A DNA stretch of 35,038 nt from Desulfotomaculaceae bacterium (GTDB taxonomy: Bacteria > Bacillota > Desulfotomaculia > Desulfotomaculales > Pelotomaculaceae), in the NCBI GenBank assembly GCA_028696455.1, contig JAQVGZ010000016.1:1-35038 (forward strand), in the 5' to 3' direction. The number at the start of each line of letters is the position of its first letter. Within the stretch, counting starts at the first letter, position 1. Both the position numbers and the translations under genes were made by a program. The notes under the pieces were generated by a model, which was given only the letters and a program-made list of their open reading frames with translations, was not told where the DNA came from and ran no database searches. Of this stretch, positions 25,056 to 33,814 are shown in pieces.

Positions 25056-26282
25056 ATGCTTTGTGAGCAAATCAGAAACTTGTTTAATGACTACCTGGAC
25101 GGCGATTTAAGACCTGCCAAAAAAAGAACAGTTGACTCTCACCTGTCCCAGTGCAGCCAGTGCCGGGAGGAATTTGAAAAAATGAAGCACGTGGACGCCT
25201 GCCTGCGCCGGGAGGTCAAATTTATGTTCGAGGAAATACCCGTGCCGGAAGGCCTCCTGGAGAGGATTACGGACAGGGTTGACCGGGCTGGCTACCGGAC
25301 TTCTTTTTTCCAACGCCTTCAGCCGTTTGGCCGCTATACTGGCATCGCCGCCGCCCTGCTCGTCTTTGCTGCCGCCTACGGTCTGTTCCACCAGCAATTC
25401 GGCGGCATGCCCTTCGCAAACTTAGCAGCTGACCGGCCATCACGGGCAATGGTTGAAAATGCCGGCCCGTCTGGTACCATCGGTGGTTTGTCGGAGGGCG
25501 CCGCAACGTCGCTAGAAGATAGTGCCGGCCCGACCGCAAGTGCTGGGGGGGAAGAAGCTGAGATACAAGATAGAGATGTGATTTTGGCCGACAGTAACCT
25601 GACTAATAAACCTAAAGATACCAGGGTGGGAGGCACAGCAAACACAGCTGCCGGTGCGCCGGAGCCGATTGAGCAGACAGAATATAGCACGTTAATGAAA
25701 ACCGGACAAGGTGCAGGCGCGGCCGTCGACACCACAGGCGCGCTGAAACAGGCCTCGCCGCCAGGGGCGGGTATTATGTCTGGGACCGAAGTAACGGCCG
25801 AACCAGTCGCCGGTCAAGGGCCCGGGTCGAATAGGGAAACAGTCCCTCAAATCTCAACCAGGGGCACCCAGCCGGCAGACCAGGAGCTTATATCGGAATT
25901 AATTGCAGTCCCGGACAGCGGAGCGCAGCTAGACTACGCTGACGGCTCAGCCGGGTCGGACGGCGTCCCACTATGGCCGGACTATCTGCCGGCAGGGGTA
26001 AAACTGATTAAGGTCGACCGTTGGGGCGCTGCGGTCCGCCTTAATTATTCGGACGGTCAGTCGGACTTTTTTATCGAAGAAAGCCCGGCCTGGGAAAACC
26101 AGGCTGCCGCCCCGGGTTTAACCGTCGGTAAAGCGCTCAGGATCAACAATCAGGACGCGCTCTTACAAAACCCGGCCCCCGGTGGCGGGATAAGCCTGAC
26201 CTGGGAGCAGGACCAGCATGTCATCACTATTAACGGCAACCTTCCCGAGCCGGAGCTGATTAAAATTGCCGAGTCATTTTGA
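25056..26282 (+). CDS. Zinc-finger anti-sigma factor with extracellular DUF4367-like domain
   Basis: This 408-residue membrane protein is the partner of the preceding sigma factor. The N-terminal domain carries the anti-sigma zinc motif H-x3-C-x2-C in SHLSQCSQC (~29-37). A single membrane helix follows at ~93-112 (YTGIAAALLVFAAAYGLF). Then comes a long Gly/Ala/Thr-rich, probably unstructured linker (~120-305). The C-terminal beta-rich domain (~308-408: LPAGVKLIKVDRWGAAVRLNY, GLTVGKALRINNQDALL) looks like DUF4367. By family knowledge the zinc domain binds sigma at the membrane, and proteolysis or signal binding outside frees it. The extracellular ligand is unknown. Base use is more GC-rich than in its flanks. 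Confidence 0.88.
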   Translation: MLCEQIRNLFNDYLDGDLRPAKKRTVDSHLSQCSQCREEFEKMKHVDACLRREVKFMFEEIPVPEGLLERITDRVDRAGYRTSFFQRLQPFGRYTGIAAALLVFAAAYGLFHQQFGGMPFANLAADRPSRAMVENAGPSGTIGGLSEGAATSLEDSAGPTASAGGEEAEIQDRDVILADSNLTNKPKDTRVGGTANTAAGAPEPIEQTEYSTLMKTGQGAGAAVDTTGALKQASPPGAGIMSGTEVTAEPVAGQGPGSNRETVPQISTRGTQPADQELISELIAVPDSGAQLDYADGSAGSDGVPLWPDYLPAGVKLIKVDRWGAAVRLNYSDGQSDFFIEESPAWENQAAAPGLTVGKALRINNQDALLQNPAPGGGISLTWEQDQHVITINGNLPEPELIKIAESF

Positions 26283-26312
26283 TTTTTAGCTCACAGGCCA
26301 TCATTATTGATT

Positions 26313-26795
26313 TTAGGAAAGTCTGGCCAATGCGTCCAGCAACTTCTTATAGGTGACCTCCAGAGACTCGGATATTACCCGGACATCCCCGAACACCGGC
26401 ATGAAATTGGTGTCGCCGCCCCAGCGGGGGACCACATGCACGTGCACGTGTCCGGGCACACCGGCGCCGGCAATACTACCCATATTAATTCCGACATTAA
26501 ACCCCTCCGGATTAAAAGAGCGCAGCGCCTTGATCATTTTTTGCGTGTTCTTAAAAAGTTCCAGCATTTCTTCATCGGTTAAATCCTCAAGATCTCCCAC
26601 ATGCCTTTTAGGCACAACCATCACGTGGCCGTTAGTGTAGGGATACCGGTTCATCAAAACAAATGTTTTTTCAGCCCGAAACAGGACCAGGTTTTCCGCA
26701 TCCGTGTCTGACTCCAGGATCTTGCAAAAGATACATCGATCATCGTGTTCACCCCCGATATAAACACTGCGCCAGGGCGCCCAAATCTGTTTCAT
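26313..26795 (-). CDS. HIT-family nucleotide hydrolase or phosphorylase
   Basis: This 160-residue protein contains the histidine-triad motif HVHVHVVPRW (~119-128), whose central His attacks the alpha-phosphate of nucleotide substrates. A CIFC pair near the N-terminus (~18-21) resembles the zinc site of Ap4A-phosphorylase-like HIT proteins. The N-terminal MKQIWAPWR and NRYPYTNGHVMVVPKRHV are also typical of that branch. AGGAG lies eight bases before the chosen ATG; a GTG three codons earlier overlaps it. It appears to be a single-gene transcription unit that converges with the anti-sigma gene. Confidence 0.9.
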   Translation of the reverse strand: MKQIWAPWRSVYIGGEHDDRCIFCKILESDTDAENLVLFRAEKTFVLMNRYPYTNGHVMVVPKRHVGDLEDLTDEEMLELFKNTQKMIKALRSFNPEGFNVGINMGSIAGAGVPGHVHVHVVPRWGGDTNFMPVFGDVRVISESLEVTYKKLLDALARLS

Positions 26796-26970
26796 CGCAC
26801 TCACTCCTTACCCCCAAAATTTTCAGTACACTTACCCGGCAGGCCAGGACCGCCAAAGCCTGGTATGTGTCAGCGTATGTATGCGCAGCTTCCAAAAGTT
26901 ATTATATATTCTACCAGTGTAATTGTATACCAGGATAAACCACCCGGCTATTGCCGGCAGTTGTAACCAC

Positions 26971-27009
26971 AAAAAAAATTACCACCGGATCTGATGTCGT
27001 AACGGTGGT
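26971..27009 (-). terminator. Rho-independent terminator of the sigI-rsgI operon
   Basis: On the minus strand ACCACCG pairs with CGGTGGT around a 15-base loop and is followed by AATTTTTTTT. It lies 15 bases beyond the rsgI stop codon. Confidence 0.85.
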
Positions 27010-27023
27010 GTTCAGGTGCAGCT

Positions 27024-28193
27024 TTAGTAATTTCTAATATTATCCCTGTTCCCTTCCCTATTATTTTTCTCATTATTATCCCGGCTGTCCCGACTATTGT
27101 CCCTGTTATTTTCTCTGCTATTGTCTTTATTGTTGTCCCTGTTGTTTTCTTTGTTATTGTTTTTGTTATTATCTCTGTTATTGCCCCATTCATTTTTCCT
27201 GTTAATATCTTTATTATTACTCTTCTCCCAGCTGTTTTCCCTGCTGCTTTTATTCCTGCTGCTGGTATCATTTTTCTTAGTTTCCGCTATTTTTTCGTAG
27301 TTATTTGATTTTTTTTTGCCTTCGGGGAGAAACTCAATATTTTGTTCACTATAAGCGCCCGCTGACTTTTGCAGCTTCATGTATACTCCTCGATTAATTG
27401 ATCTCTTTTCTTGATTTTTACTGCTATCAGTAGCCTTGACCGCTTTATTTTCCCGGATCAACTCAATTACGGACACTTTCTTTTCCTTTTGCAGTTTTCC
27501 TAAATTAATCGAGTTGATCTCACTGGCGCTGATCTTCACCCCTTTTTTAGCCGTATTCTGCAGCAAAATATACCTGCCGGTGGAGATGCCGGCTTTTTCA
27601 GCCTCCTGCCGGACCGAGCTTTCTACCGGTTCAATAATCACTTCGGTATTCACGGGACTAATGGCGAGCTGGCTTTTTACGGATTCATAAATGCCATCTA
27701 CATCCACCAGGGGCGCTTCTTCGTTCTGACCGGTAGTTATGGTTACCAGGATTACATTATCGTCGTTATCTGCAAGATACTGATTCTTTATCGCCTGGGC
27801 AACGATTTGCTCAACAGCCTCATGCAAATTGAGCTTGAGCACCTGCACCTCCCGCATCAGGGAATCACCTTCGCTATTGAGACCGCGCGCTGAAACGACT
27901 CTCTGGTCTGCCGCCACCCCTAGTTCCACACTGGGGTTAATATCAATAGTCAGGTAAGCTGCTGCCGGCTGCATTTGTCCCGTCCAGAGGTGCCCGCAAA
28001 GGGCGATCATGAGCACCGACGCCGCCACCGCCAACAACTTGATATATGGTATTTTCCTTTTCTCTTCCAGGTTGATTAGTTGCCCCAACCTGGTACTGCC
28101 CGCGGGCAAAGGCACTTTCCTGTACTCACCTTCGCGGGTCAGGATAATACAAGACTTGCCGGTAATTTTGACAATCATACCACTGGTCTTCAA
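27024..28193 (-). CDS. rsgI: RsgI-family anti-sigma-I factor with low-complexity tail
   Basis: This 389-residue membrane protein controls SigI. Residues ~1-45 form the cytoplasmic RsgI N-terminal anti-sigma domain (GMIVKITGKSCIILTREGEYRKV). A membrane helix follows (~50-68, KLLAVAASVLMIALCGHLW). The conserved extracellular region starts AAYLTIDINPSVELGVAADQRVVSA (~78-105) and extends to ~235. The last ~110 residues are an extreme Asn/Arg/Asp/Lys/Glu tail made of units such as NNRDNNKDN and SRENNRDN, where some clostridial RsgI proteins instead carry sugar-binding or enzyme domains. The tail may interact with the wall or anionic polymers; that is inference. The gene overlaps sigI by four bases. 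Confidence 0.9.
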   Translation of the reverse strand: MKTSGMIVKITGKSCIILTREGEYRKVPLPAGSTRLGQLINLEEKRKIPYIKLLAVAASVLMIALCGHLWTGQMQPAAAYLTIDINPSVELGVAADQRVVSARGLNSEGDSLMREVQVLKLNLHEAVEQIVAQAIKNQYLADNDDNVILVTITTGQNEEAPLVDVDGIYESVKSQLAISPVNTEVIIEPVESSVRQEAEKAGISTGRYILLQNTAKKGVKISASEINSINLGKLQKEKKVSVIELIRENKAVKATDSSKNQEKRSINRGVYMKLQKSAGAYSEQNIEFLPEGKKKSNNYEKIAETKKNDTSSRNKSSRENSWEKSNNKDINRKNEWGNNRDNNKNNNKENNRDNNKDNSRENNRDNSRDSRDNNEKNNREGNRDNIRNY

Positions 28194-28927
28194 CTCAGTT
28201 CCTCCTTTAAACTAGGAGCCGGCAGCTTCAAATAATCTGCAAGGTATAAAAAGTCGTGCCGCCGGTAAATCAAAACAGCCATCGCAATGATATATTTGCG
28301 GCCCCTTTCCAGCGTTTTACGGCCTATGCCGGTGCTTTTTTGCAGCTCAAGCAGCGGCAGCTTTTTGTTAGCCGCAAATTTTTCAAACAAACTGCCTGCC
28401 TCGGCCAGCTCCCAGGCTGCCCGGATTAACGACTGGCGCGTTTCCCGGTGGCGCGGTGAACAGCTGACCAGCTCAACAAAGGACACCCCATATTCTTGCA
28501 GCAGCTCATCATACTCCTTAATCTCCTCTTCCCTTTCCCTGGCAACAACTTCTTCCCGGTAATTATCCCAGGCCACGGCAATTTCGGCATTATTCTGACC
28601 ATCGTCCGAAAATGGCAGCTGCACATTGGCCTCAGCATTCTTCTTCTCCTGCCGGTAGTGGTCAATCAGCCTGCTGTAAATCACTCTCCGGGCGTAAGGA
28701 AGAAAGGGAACCCCATGATCAGAACAAAACCGGTCGACGGCTTCGTTAAAAGCAATCAGCGCTATGGCCAGTTCATCGTCCCGACCCCATTCCAGAATCC
28801 GCTTGGCAAATTTACACGCACATTTAAAAACAAAGGGACGGCAGGCTTCTAAAAAACTCTCCCGAAACAAGCTGTCCCCTTGTTGAATTCTTTTTATGTC
28901 AGCATCCATATCCTGTACAGGAAACAA
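28190..28927 (-). CDS. sigI: RNA polymerase sigma factor SigI
   Basis: This 245-residue protein matches SigI. The N-terminal sigma region has WGRDDELAIALIAFNEAVDRF and GVPFLPYARRVIYSRLIDHYRQ (~48-95). The C-terminal conserved segment has LIRAAWELAEAGSLFEKFAANKKLPLLELQKSTGIGRKTLERGRKYIIAMAVLI-type residues (~165-225) in place of a normal region 4. SigI works in heat stress and, in clostridia, in polysaccharide sensing. The overlapping rsgI downstream confirms the identity. The start is probably TTG behind AGGAGGGGAG; an ATG six codons later is an alternative. I looked for the A-CCCCC/CGAA SigI promoter upstream but could not place both boxes at a proper distance. Confidence 0.92.
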   Translation of the reverse strand: MFPVQDMDADIKRIQQGDSLFRESFLEACRPFVFKCACKFAKRILEWGRDDELAIALIAFNEAVDRFCSDHGVPFLPYARRVIYSRLIDHYRQEKKNAEANVQLPFSDDGQNNAEIAVAWDNYREEVVAREREEEIKEYDELLQEYGVSFVELVSCSPRHRETRQSLIRAAWELAEAGSLFEKFAANKKLPLLELQKSTGIGRKTLERGRKYIIAMAVLIYRRHDFLYLADYLKLPAPSLKEELS

Positions 28928-29177
28928 GTATTCACTCCCCTCCTTTTTCGGAGACCACCTCCACTTGCATCAAAAGCTTGGGTCCGGGGGGGTTTGACCG
29001 CTCTTAAATCCTATATACGAACCGGAAGCGGTTTTTCCAGTGTTATTCCAAGATAAATTATATCATATGATAAAAAAAAGACAGCGGTAAAGTATACCAT
29101 TTAGTCAAGGGTAAAACTGTTATTTTGTCGCATCCTGTGGTAAACTCACTATATGCATATATACAGGAGGATTGCAT

Positions 29178-30665
29178 ATGAGCGAAGTACGTGTGAGATT
29201 TGCACCCAGCCCAACCGGCCGCCTGCACATCGGAGGAGCCCGGACGGCCCTCTTTAACTGGCTCTTTGCCCGTCATTATGAAGGTAAATTCGTGTTGCGA
29301 ATAGATGATACCGATACCGCACGCTCTACCGAGGACTCCATCGGGCAGATCCTATCCTCAATGAAGTGGCTGGGGCTCTTCTGGGATGAGGGTCCAGGTG
29401 TGGGGGGCCCTTATGAGCCCTACTGCCAGTCTCAGCGCCTTGAGCTCTACCGGCAGGCGGCCAATCAGCTGTTGGCTGAGGGCAAGGCTTACTTATGCTA
29501 CTGCACGCCGGAAGAGCTGGCCGAGCGACGCAAACAGGCCATGGCGGACAAACAGGCGCCGCGCTACGACGGCCGCTGCCGCTACCTAAGCCCGGCCGAG
29601 CGCGACCGGCTGGAGGCTGAGGGACGCTGGCCGGTGATCAGGCTGAGGGTTCCCGACAGCGGTGAGACAGTAGTGCACGACTACTGCCGGGGTGATGTTT
29701 CCTTTGCCAACGCACTGCTGGATGACTTCATCATTATGAAGTCCAACGGTGACCCCACCTATAACTTTGCCACTGTGGTGGATGACGCGGCAATGCGGAT
29801 CACCCATATCCTGCGGGCCGAGGAGCACCTCTCCAATACCCCGCGGCAGATCCTGGTCTACCAGGCGCTGGGCAAGCCCCAGCCGGTCTTTGCCCATGTC
29901 TCCATGATCCTGGCGCCGGACAGAAGCAAGCTCTCCAAGCGACATGGCGCCACCTCGGTGGAAGAATTCAGGGAGCAGGGCTACCTGCCTGCGGCACTGA
30001 TCAACTACCTGGCGCTGCTCGGCTGGTCCCCGGAGGGGGATGCGGAGATCATGTCCCCGGCGGAAATGGTATACCAATTCTCACTGGAGCACGTGGGCAA
30101 AACTGCGGCCATTTATGATTTAAAAAAATTGACCTGGCTCAACGGCCACTACCTGAACGAGGCTGATCTAACCCTGATCACCGGCCTGGTCATCCCCCTT
30201 TTGAAAAAACGCGGGCTGGTGCCGGAGGAGATTACGCCCCACTTCTATTATTACATCATGGAAGTGGTCGGAACAGTGCGCACCAGAGTCAAGACGATCA
30301 ACGAAATCGTGGATGCCTCTACTTATTTCTTCAGTGATGATTTCGAATATGATCAGAAAGGCGTGCTCAAATACTTCAGCAAGCCCGGTGCAGCCAAATT
30401 ACTAAAGCAAGCCCGGCATGTGCTGGAGTGGGTGAAGCACTTCGACCTGGAGACAACAGAAGCTACTTACCGGCAATTGAGTGAAAAGCTTGGGATTAAG
30501 GCAGGTGATCTGATTCATCCCACCAGATTAGCCCTCACCGGCCGTACCATGACCCCCGGACTCTTCGATGTAATGGTCACCCTGGGAAAAGAAAAGTCAC
30601 TGGAGCGGCTGGATCGGGCCATAGCCTTTATCGAGCAGCTTGACCTTGATGGCGGGAAGGATTAG
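29178..30665 (+). CDS. gltX: Glutamyl-tRNA synthetase
   Basis: This cytoplasmic class I synthetase of 495 residues has HIGH-type PTGRLHIGGART (~9-20) and KMSKS-type DRSKLSKRHG (~250). A Cys-rich zinc segment lies between (CYCTPEEL at ~104 and DGRCRYL at ~133). A C-terminal helical anticodon-binding domain follows. The family attaches Glu to tRNA-Glu. In Firmicutes without GlnRS the enzyme is non-discriminating and also misacylates tRNA-Gln, which GatCAB then corrects. The presence of tRNA-Gln 120 bases downstream fits that role; I infer but cannot prove it. ATG is chosen because AGGAGG lies seven bases before it. No T-box leader was recognised. Confidence 0.96.
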   Translation: MSEVRVRFAPSPTGRLHIGGARTALFNWLFARHYEGKFVLRIDDTDTARSTEDSIGQILSSMKWLGLFWDEGPGVGGPYEPYCQSQRLELYRQAANQLLAEGKAYLCYCTPEELAERRKQAMADKQAPRYDGRCRYLSPAERDRLEAEGRWPVIRLRVPDSGETVVHDYCRGDVSFANALLDDFIIMKSNGDPTYNFATVVDDAAMRITHILRAEEHLSNTPRQILVYQALGKPQPVFAHVSMILAPDRSKLSKRHGATSVEEFREQGYLPAALINYLALLGWSPEGDAEIMSPAEMVYQFSLEHVGKTAAIYDLKKLTWLNGHYLNEADLTLITGLVIPLLKKRGLVPEEITPHFYYYIMEVVGTVRTRVKTINEIVDASTYFFSDDFEYDQKGVLKYFSKPGAAKLLKQARHVLEWVKHFDLETTEATYRQLSEKLGIKAGDLIHPTRLALTGRTMTPGLFDVMVTLGKEKSLERLDRAIAFIEQLDLDGGKD

Positions 30666-30726
30666 AAGAACAGCGGGGTATAGATAAAATTTAATATAGA
30701 AGCTTAATTGAACCCATTAACAAAGC

Positions 30727-30755
30727 TTGCATTATCTAAGGCGGTATGGTATACT
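30727..30755 (+). promoter_or_regulatory. Promoter of tRNA-Gln
   Basis: TTGCAT (30727-30732), a 17-bp spacer and TATACT (30750-30755) form a strong sigma-A-type promoter about 33 bases before the tRNA. The tRNA can therefore be made independently of gltX. Confidence 0.7.
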
Positions 30756-30787
30756 TTGTGATAGTTTAAAAATGGGCAGGGAGTTAT

Positions 30788-30861
30788 TGCGGGATGGTGT
30801 AGTGGTAGCACAGGTGACTCTGGATCATCTAGCCTAGGTTCGAGCCCTAGTCCCGCAGCCA
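30788..30861 (+). tRNA. tRNA-Gln (anticodon CUG)
   Basis: A full cloverleaf can be folded: acceptor TGCGGGA with TCCCGCA, D-arm GTGT/GCAC, anticodon stem GGTGA/TCATC with loop CTCTGGA (anticodon CTG), T-arm CTAGG-TTCGAGC-CCTAG, discriminator G and an encoded CCA. It reads CAG codons. Confidence 0.95.
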
Positions 30862-30877
30862 TAAAAATTTTGAGATT

Positions 30878-30912
30878 AATACACCTGCAGGGTTACTGCA
30901 GGTGTATTTTTT
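30878..30912 (+). terminator. Strong terminator after tRNA-Gln
   Basis: A perfect 13-bp stem (core ACACCTGCAG with CTGCAGGTGT, flanked by AAT/ATT) with a five-base loop is followed by a T-run. It ends two bases before the stop codon of the convergent Mo-hydroxylase large-subunit gene, whose transcripts would meet the same hairpin but without a good T-run. Confidence 0.92.
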
Positions 30913-30914
30913 AC

Positions 30915-33284
30915 TTATTCTTCTTTATTTTTTTCCTTTTCTCTCTTTTCCTTTAAAGCCCGCCAGACCTTTTCATAGCTCAATGGCAGGCTATTCACTT
31001 GCACCCCCGTGGCATCGTAAATAGCATTGTTATAACAGCCCATAGTAGGAATAGTGGCTCCTTCGCCTACTTCCTTAACGCCCCAAGGCCCTAGCGGCTC
31101 ATAACTTTCCACCAGCTCAGAAGATATTTTCGGCATGTCTAACGCCGTCGGCAAACGATACTCGCCAAGATTAGGGTTGAGGATCTTTCCTTTATCATCA
31201 AATACAACTTCTTCCCAAACCGTCTCTCCCATACCCATATAGAGAGCACCGTGGACCTGAGCGTGAAGCAGCGACGGGTTAATTACCTGGCCGCAGTCGT
31301 GGACATCCCATACTTCTTTGACATCGATTTCCCCGGTCTCCTCGTCAATCTCAACCTCACTGATTTGCGTCGCGAAGCTATAAGCCGGCGAGGTTCCTAC
31401 CGCCGCTCCTTTGAACTTTCCTCCAAGCTTAGGCGGGGAATATACTCCACGTCCCACCAGCGGGCCTTTTTGAACAAAGAACGTCCTTGCTACTTCCCCA
31501 AAAGACTTCCTGATTTCAGGGTTTGACTTGCAAAATACTACTGCTTCCCGGCAGTCCAGGTCCCCAACGTCCACTTCCATCATGACTGAGGCCATTTCTA
31601 AAATCTGCGCCTTAACCTCTTCACCAGCTTGTTTCACGGCCGCGCCGGACATAAGGGTTTGACGGCTGGAGTAAGCTCCAAAATCAAGGGGGGTAGTCTC
31701 GGTATCGGCAGCAACGATTTTCATATTTTCATAAGTAAAGCCCATTGCCTCGGCGGCCATCTGGCAAAGGATTGTGTCCGAACCCTGCCCAATATCATTA
31801 GCGCCGGTGTAAAGGGTAGCTGACGTACCGTCCTCACCTACCTTAATTATGGCCGAGGAGTGGGGCAGGTCGGTCCGGTATATAGGATAGCCGGCGCCGC
31901 TGACGAAACTGCCTACAGCCACCCCAATCCCTCTACCCTTGGGAAGTTTACCTTTCTTTTCATTCCAGCCAGAAATCTCCCGGGCTTTCTCAATGCAGGC
32001 GGTTAACTCACACGACTGAACGCCGAAATCGTTAGGGGTAACTGTATTGGGTTTGCGGGCGTTCCGCAGCCTCAGTTCCACCGGATCGATTCCCAGGTGC
32101 TCGGCAATACGATCCAGGTGGCTCTCAAAAGCATACCGAGGCTGGGGAGCTCCATGGCCTCGTTGAGCGCCGCAGGCCGGCAGGTTAGTATAAACTCGCA
32201 ACATGTCGAATTTAAAGTTTTCAAAATCATAAGTCAGGGGAAGCATAGCCCCGGCATAGTAAGCGGTGGCAATGCCAAGGCTTGTGTAAGCCCCGCCGTC
32301 CTGAATAAAGTTGGCGTGCACCCCCAGGATCTTGCCGTTTTTATCCACGCCGGTGGTGATCTCCATATGCACTCTATGGCGGCCGCGGTTATGGGCAAAC
32401 ATATCGGCCCGGTCGTAGAACATCCTGACCGGGCGGCCGGTCATCTTAGCTATAACAGCCCCGGCAAACTCCAGACCGGTAGGCTCAAGCTTGCCCCCGA
32501 AGCCTCCTCCGATAAAGGTCTTGAGCACCCGCACATCACCCATTTTCATACCGAACTCCCGGGCGATGTAATACTGAAAGTAGTGCGGTGACTGGGTGCT
32601 GCAATAAACAGTCAGCTTGCCATTTTCCCAGATCGATATGGCCGAATGGGGCTCCATGGGAGCCTGATAGGCTCGATTTCCCACAAAACGGTCAGTGCGC
32701 ACGTAATAAGCTTCCGCAAACGCTTTTTCCACATCGCCAAAGTTTTGGTGAATTTCAGCGTTCAGATTGCGGGGGTACTCGTCGTGCACTAGAGGCGCAC
32801 CCTCTTTCATGGCCTCATACACATCAAATACTGCCGGTAAAACTTCATATTCAACCTTAATCAGCTTTAATGCCTTATAAACGGTATCTTCGTCGACAGC
32901 GGCCACGGCTGCGACCTTATCCCCCACAAAGCGGACTTTATCAATACAGAAAATGTTTTCATCCCAGCGGGCCGGGCTGATCCCGTACTTCAGGCTGGGT
33001 ACGTCCTTATGTGTTATTACCGCCTTAACTCCCGGAAGTTTTTCCGCTTCCGAAGTGTCTATACTCAAAATTCTGGCGTGAGCATGCGGGCTGGTAAGGA
33101 TTTTCCCCACCAGCATATTGGGAAATTTTAGGTCTCCGGTGTATTTTGCCTGGCCGGTAACTTTAACCCGCCCGTCAATCTTGGGCACACTCTTTCCTAT
33201 AACTGAATATTTCTCTTCACTTAGTTTAACCCCACTTATATCCTCTGGTTTGTAATTTGTATAAGAACTTCTTTTCTTTTCCAT
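30915..33284 (-). CDS. Molybdenum hydroxylase large subunit (xanthine oxidase/4-hydroxybenzoyl-CoA reductase family)
   Basis: This 789-residue catalytic subunit binds the molybdenum-cytosine-dinucleotide cofactor. The N-terminal domain GRVKVTGQAKYTGD (~40) is followed by Mo-binding segments including IGGGFGGKLEP (~257), CGAQRGHGAPQPRYAFE (~372-388), TGANDIGQGSDT (~500) and the C-terminal catalytic Glu block KEVGEGATIPTM (~738). The AYxCSFR loop of true aerobic CO dehydrogenase is absent. The QRGHG-x-PQPR segment resembles 4-hydroxybenzoyl-CoA reductase alpha subunits, so an aromatic or N-heterocyclic substrate is likely. A strong AGGAGG precedes ATG. It is the last gene of a FAD, FeS, Mo operon with 15-20-base gaps. 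The exact substrate is not decided. Confidence 0.9.
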   Translation of the reverse strand: MEKKRSSYTNYKPEDISGVKLSEEKYSVIGKSVPKIDGRVKVTGQAKYTGDLKFPNMLVGKILTSPHAHARILSIDTSEAEKLPGVKAVITHKDVPSLKYGISPARWDENIFCIDKVRFVGDKVAAVAAVDEDTVYKALKLIKVEYEVLPAVFDVYEAMKEGAPLVHDEYPRNLNAEIHQNFGDVEKAFAEAYYVRTDRFVGNRAYQAPMEPHSAISIWENGKLTVYCSTQSPHYFQYYIAREFGMKMGDVRVLKTFIGGGFGGKLEPTGLEFAGAVIAKMTGRPVRMFYDRADMFAHNRGRHRVHMEITTGVDKNGKILGVHANFIQDGGAYTSLGIATAYYAGAMLPLTYDFENFKFDMLRVYTNLPACGAQRGHGAPQPRYAFESHLDRIAEHLGIDPVELRLRNARKPNTVTPNDFGVQSCELTACIEKAREISGWNEKKGKLPKGRGIGVAVGSFVSGAGYPIYRTDLPHSSAIIKVGEDGTSATLYTGANDIGQGSDTILCQMAAEAMGFTYENMKIVAADTETTPLDFGAYSSRQTLMSGAAVKQAGEEVKAQILEMASVMMEVDVGDLDCREAVVFCKSNPEIRKSFGEVARTFFVQKGPLVGRGVYSPPKLGGKFKGAAVGTSPAYSFATQISEVEIDEETGEIDVKEVWDVHDCGQVINPSLLHAQVHGALYMGMGETVWEEVVFDDKGKILNPNLGEYRLPTALDMPKISSELVESYEPLGPWGVKEVGEGATIPTMGCYNNAIYDATGVQVNSLPLSYEKVWRALKEKREKEKNKEE

Positions 33285-33299
33285 ATGCTTGCACCTCCT

Positions 33300-33794
33300 C
33301 TACTGTTCGTCAGCCGCAGCCAGGACGGCCTTAACAATATTAACATAGCCTGTGCAGCGGCACAGGTTGCCGGCAATTGCTTCACGCACTTCCTGTTCGC
33401 TGGGATGAGGATTGCGGTTAAGGAGAGCCTTGGCAGACATTATCATGCCGGGCGTACAGTAACCACACTGTACTGCAGCATTGTTTACAAAGGATTCCTG
33501 CAGCTTATCCAGTTTTTCATGCTGCGCCAGTCCCTCAATCGTGGTAATATGGCGCCCGTCTGCCTCTACCGCCAGAACCAGGCAGGAGTCCACCGGTTTG
33601 TCGTCCAACAGGACGGTGCAGGACCCGCAGTCGCCCAGCTCGCAACCTTTTTTAGTCCCGGTCAAATCCAGTTCTTCACGCAGGAAATTGGCCAGGGTGG
33701 TATTAGCTTTAACAACCCTGCTATAACTGTCCCCGTTGACGTTTAAAGTAATCAGATAGCGCTTAACACCGTTATTGTCTGTAATCGCCTGCAT
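33300..33794 (-). CDS. Molybdenum hydroxylase 2Fe-2S subunit
   Basis: This 164-residue electron-transfer subunit carries two [2Fe-2S] clusters. The plant-ferredoxin-like domain has GCELGDCGSC followed by DSC (~50-75). The helical domain has QCGYCTPGM and NLCRCTGY (~115-155), so all eight cluster cysteines are present. It passes electrons between the Mo centre and the FAD subunit. The ATG lies ten bases after a G-rich ribosome site. The gene stands between the FAD and Mo subunit genes, the common order for CoxMSL/Hcr-type operons. Confidence 0.95.
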   Translation of the reverse strand: MQAITDNNGVKRYLITLNVNGDSYSRVVKANTTLANFLREELDLTGTKKGCELGDCGSCTVLLDDKPVDSCLVLAVEADGRHITTIEGLAQHEKLDKLQESFVNNAAVQCGYCTPGMIMSAKALLNRNPHPSEQEVREAIAGNLCRCTGYVNIVKAVLAAADEQ

Positions 33795-33814
33795 CTATTT
33801 TATTCCCCCCTTTT

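Noticed and set aside
27030-27300. CRISPR array or satellite suggested by regular repeats
   Set aside because: The periodicity is coding: it is the Asn/Arg/Asp-rich tail of RsgI, with no constant repeat and variable spacer.
28928-29177. T-box leader before gltX or a SigI promoter before sigI
   Set aside because: No T-box sequence or specifier loop was seen; the A-CCCCC run has no CGAA at a workable distance. A 5-bp hairpin at 29020-29033 is too weak to call.
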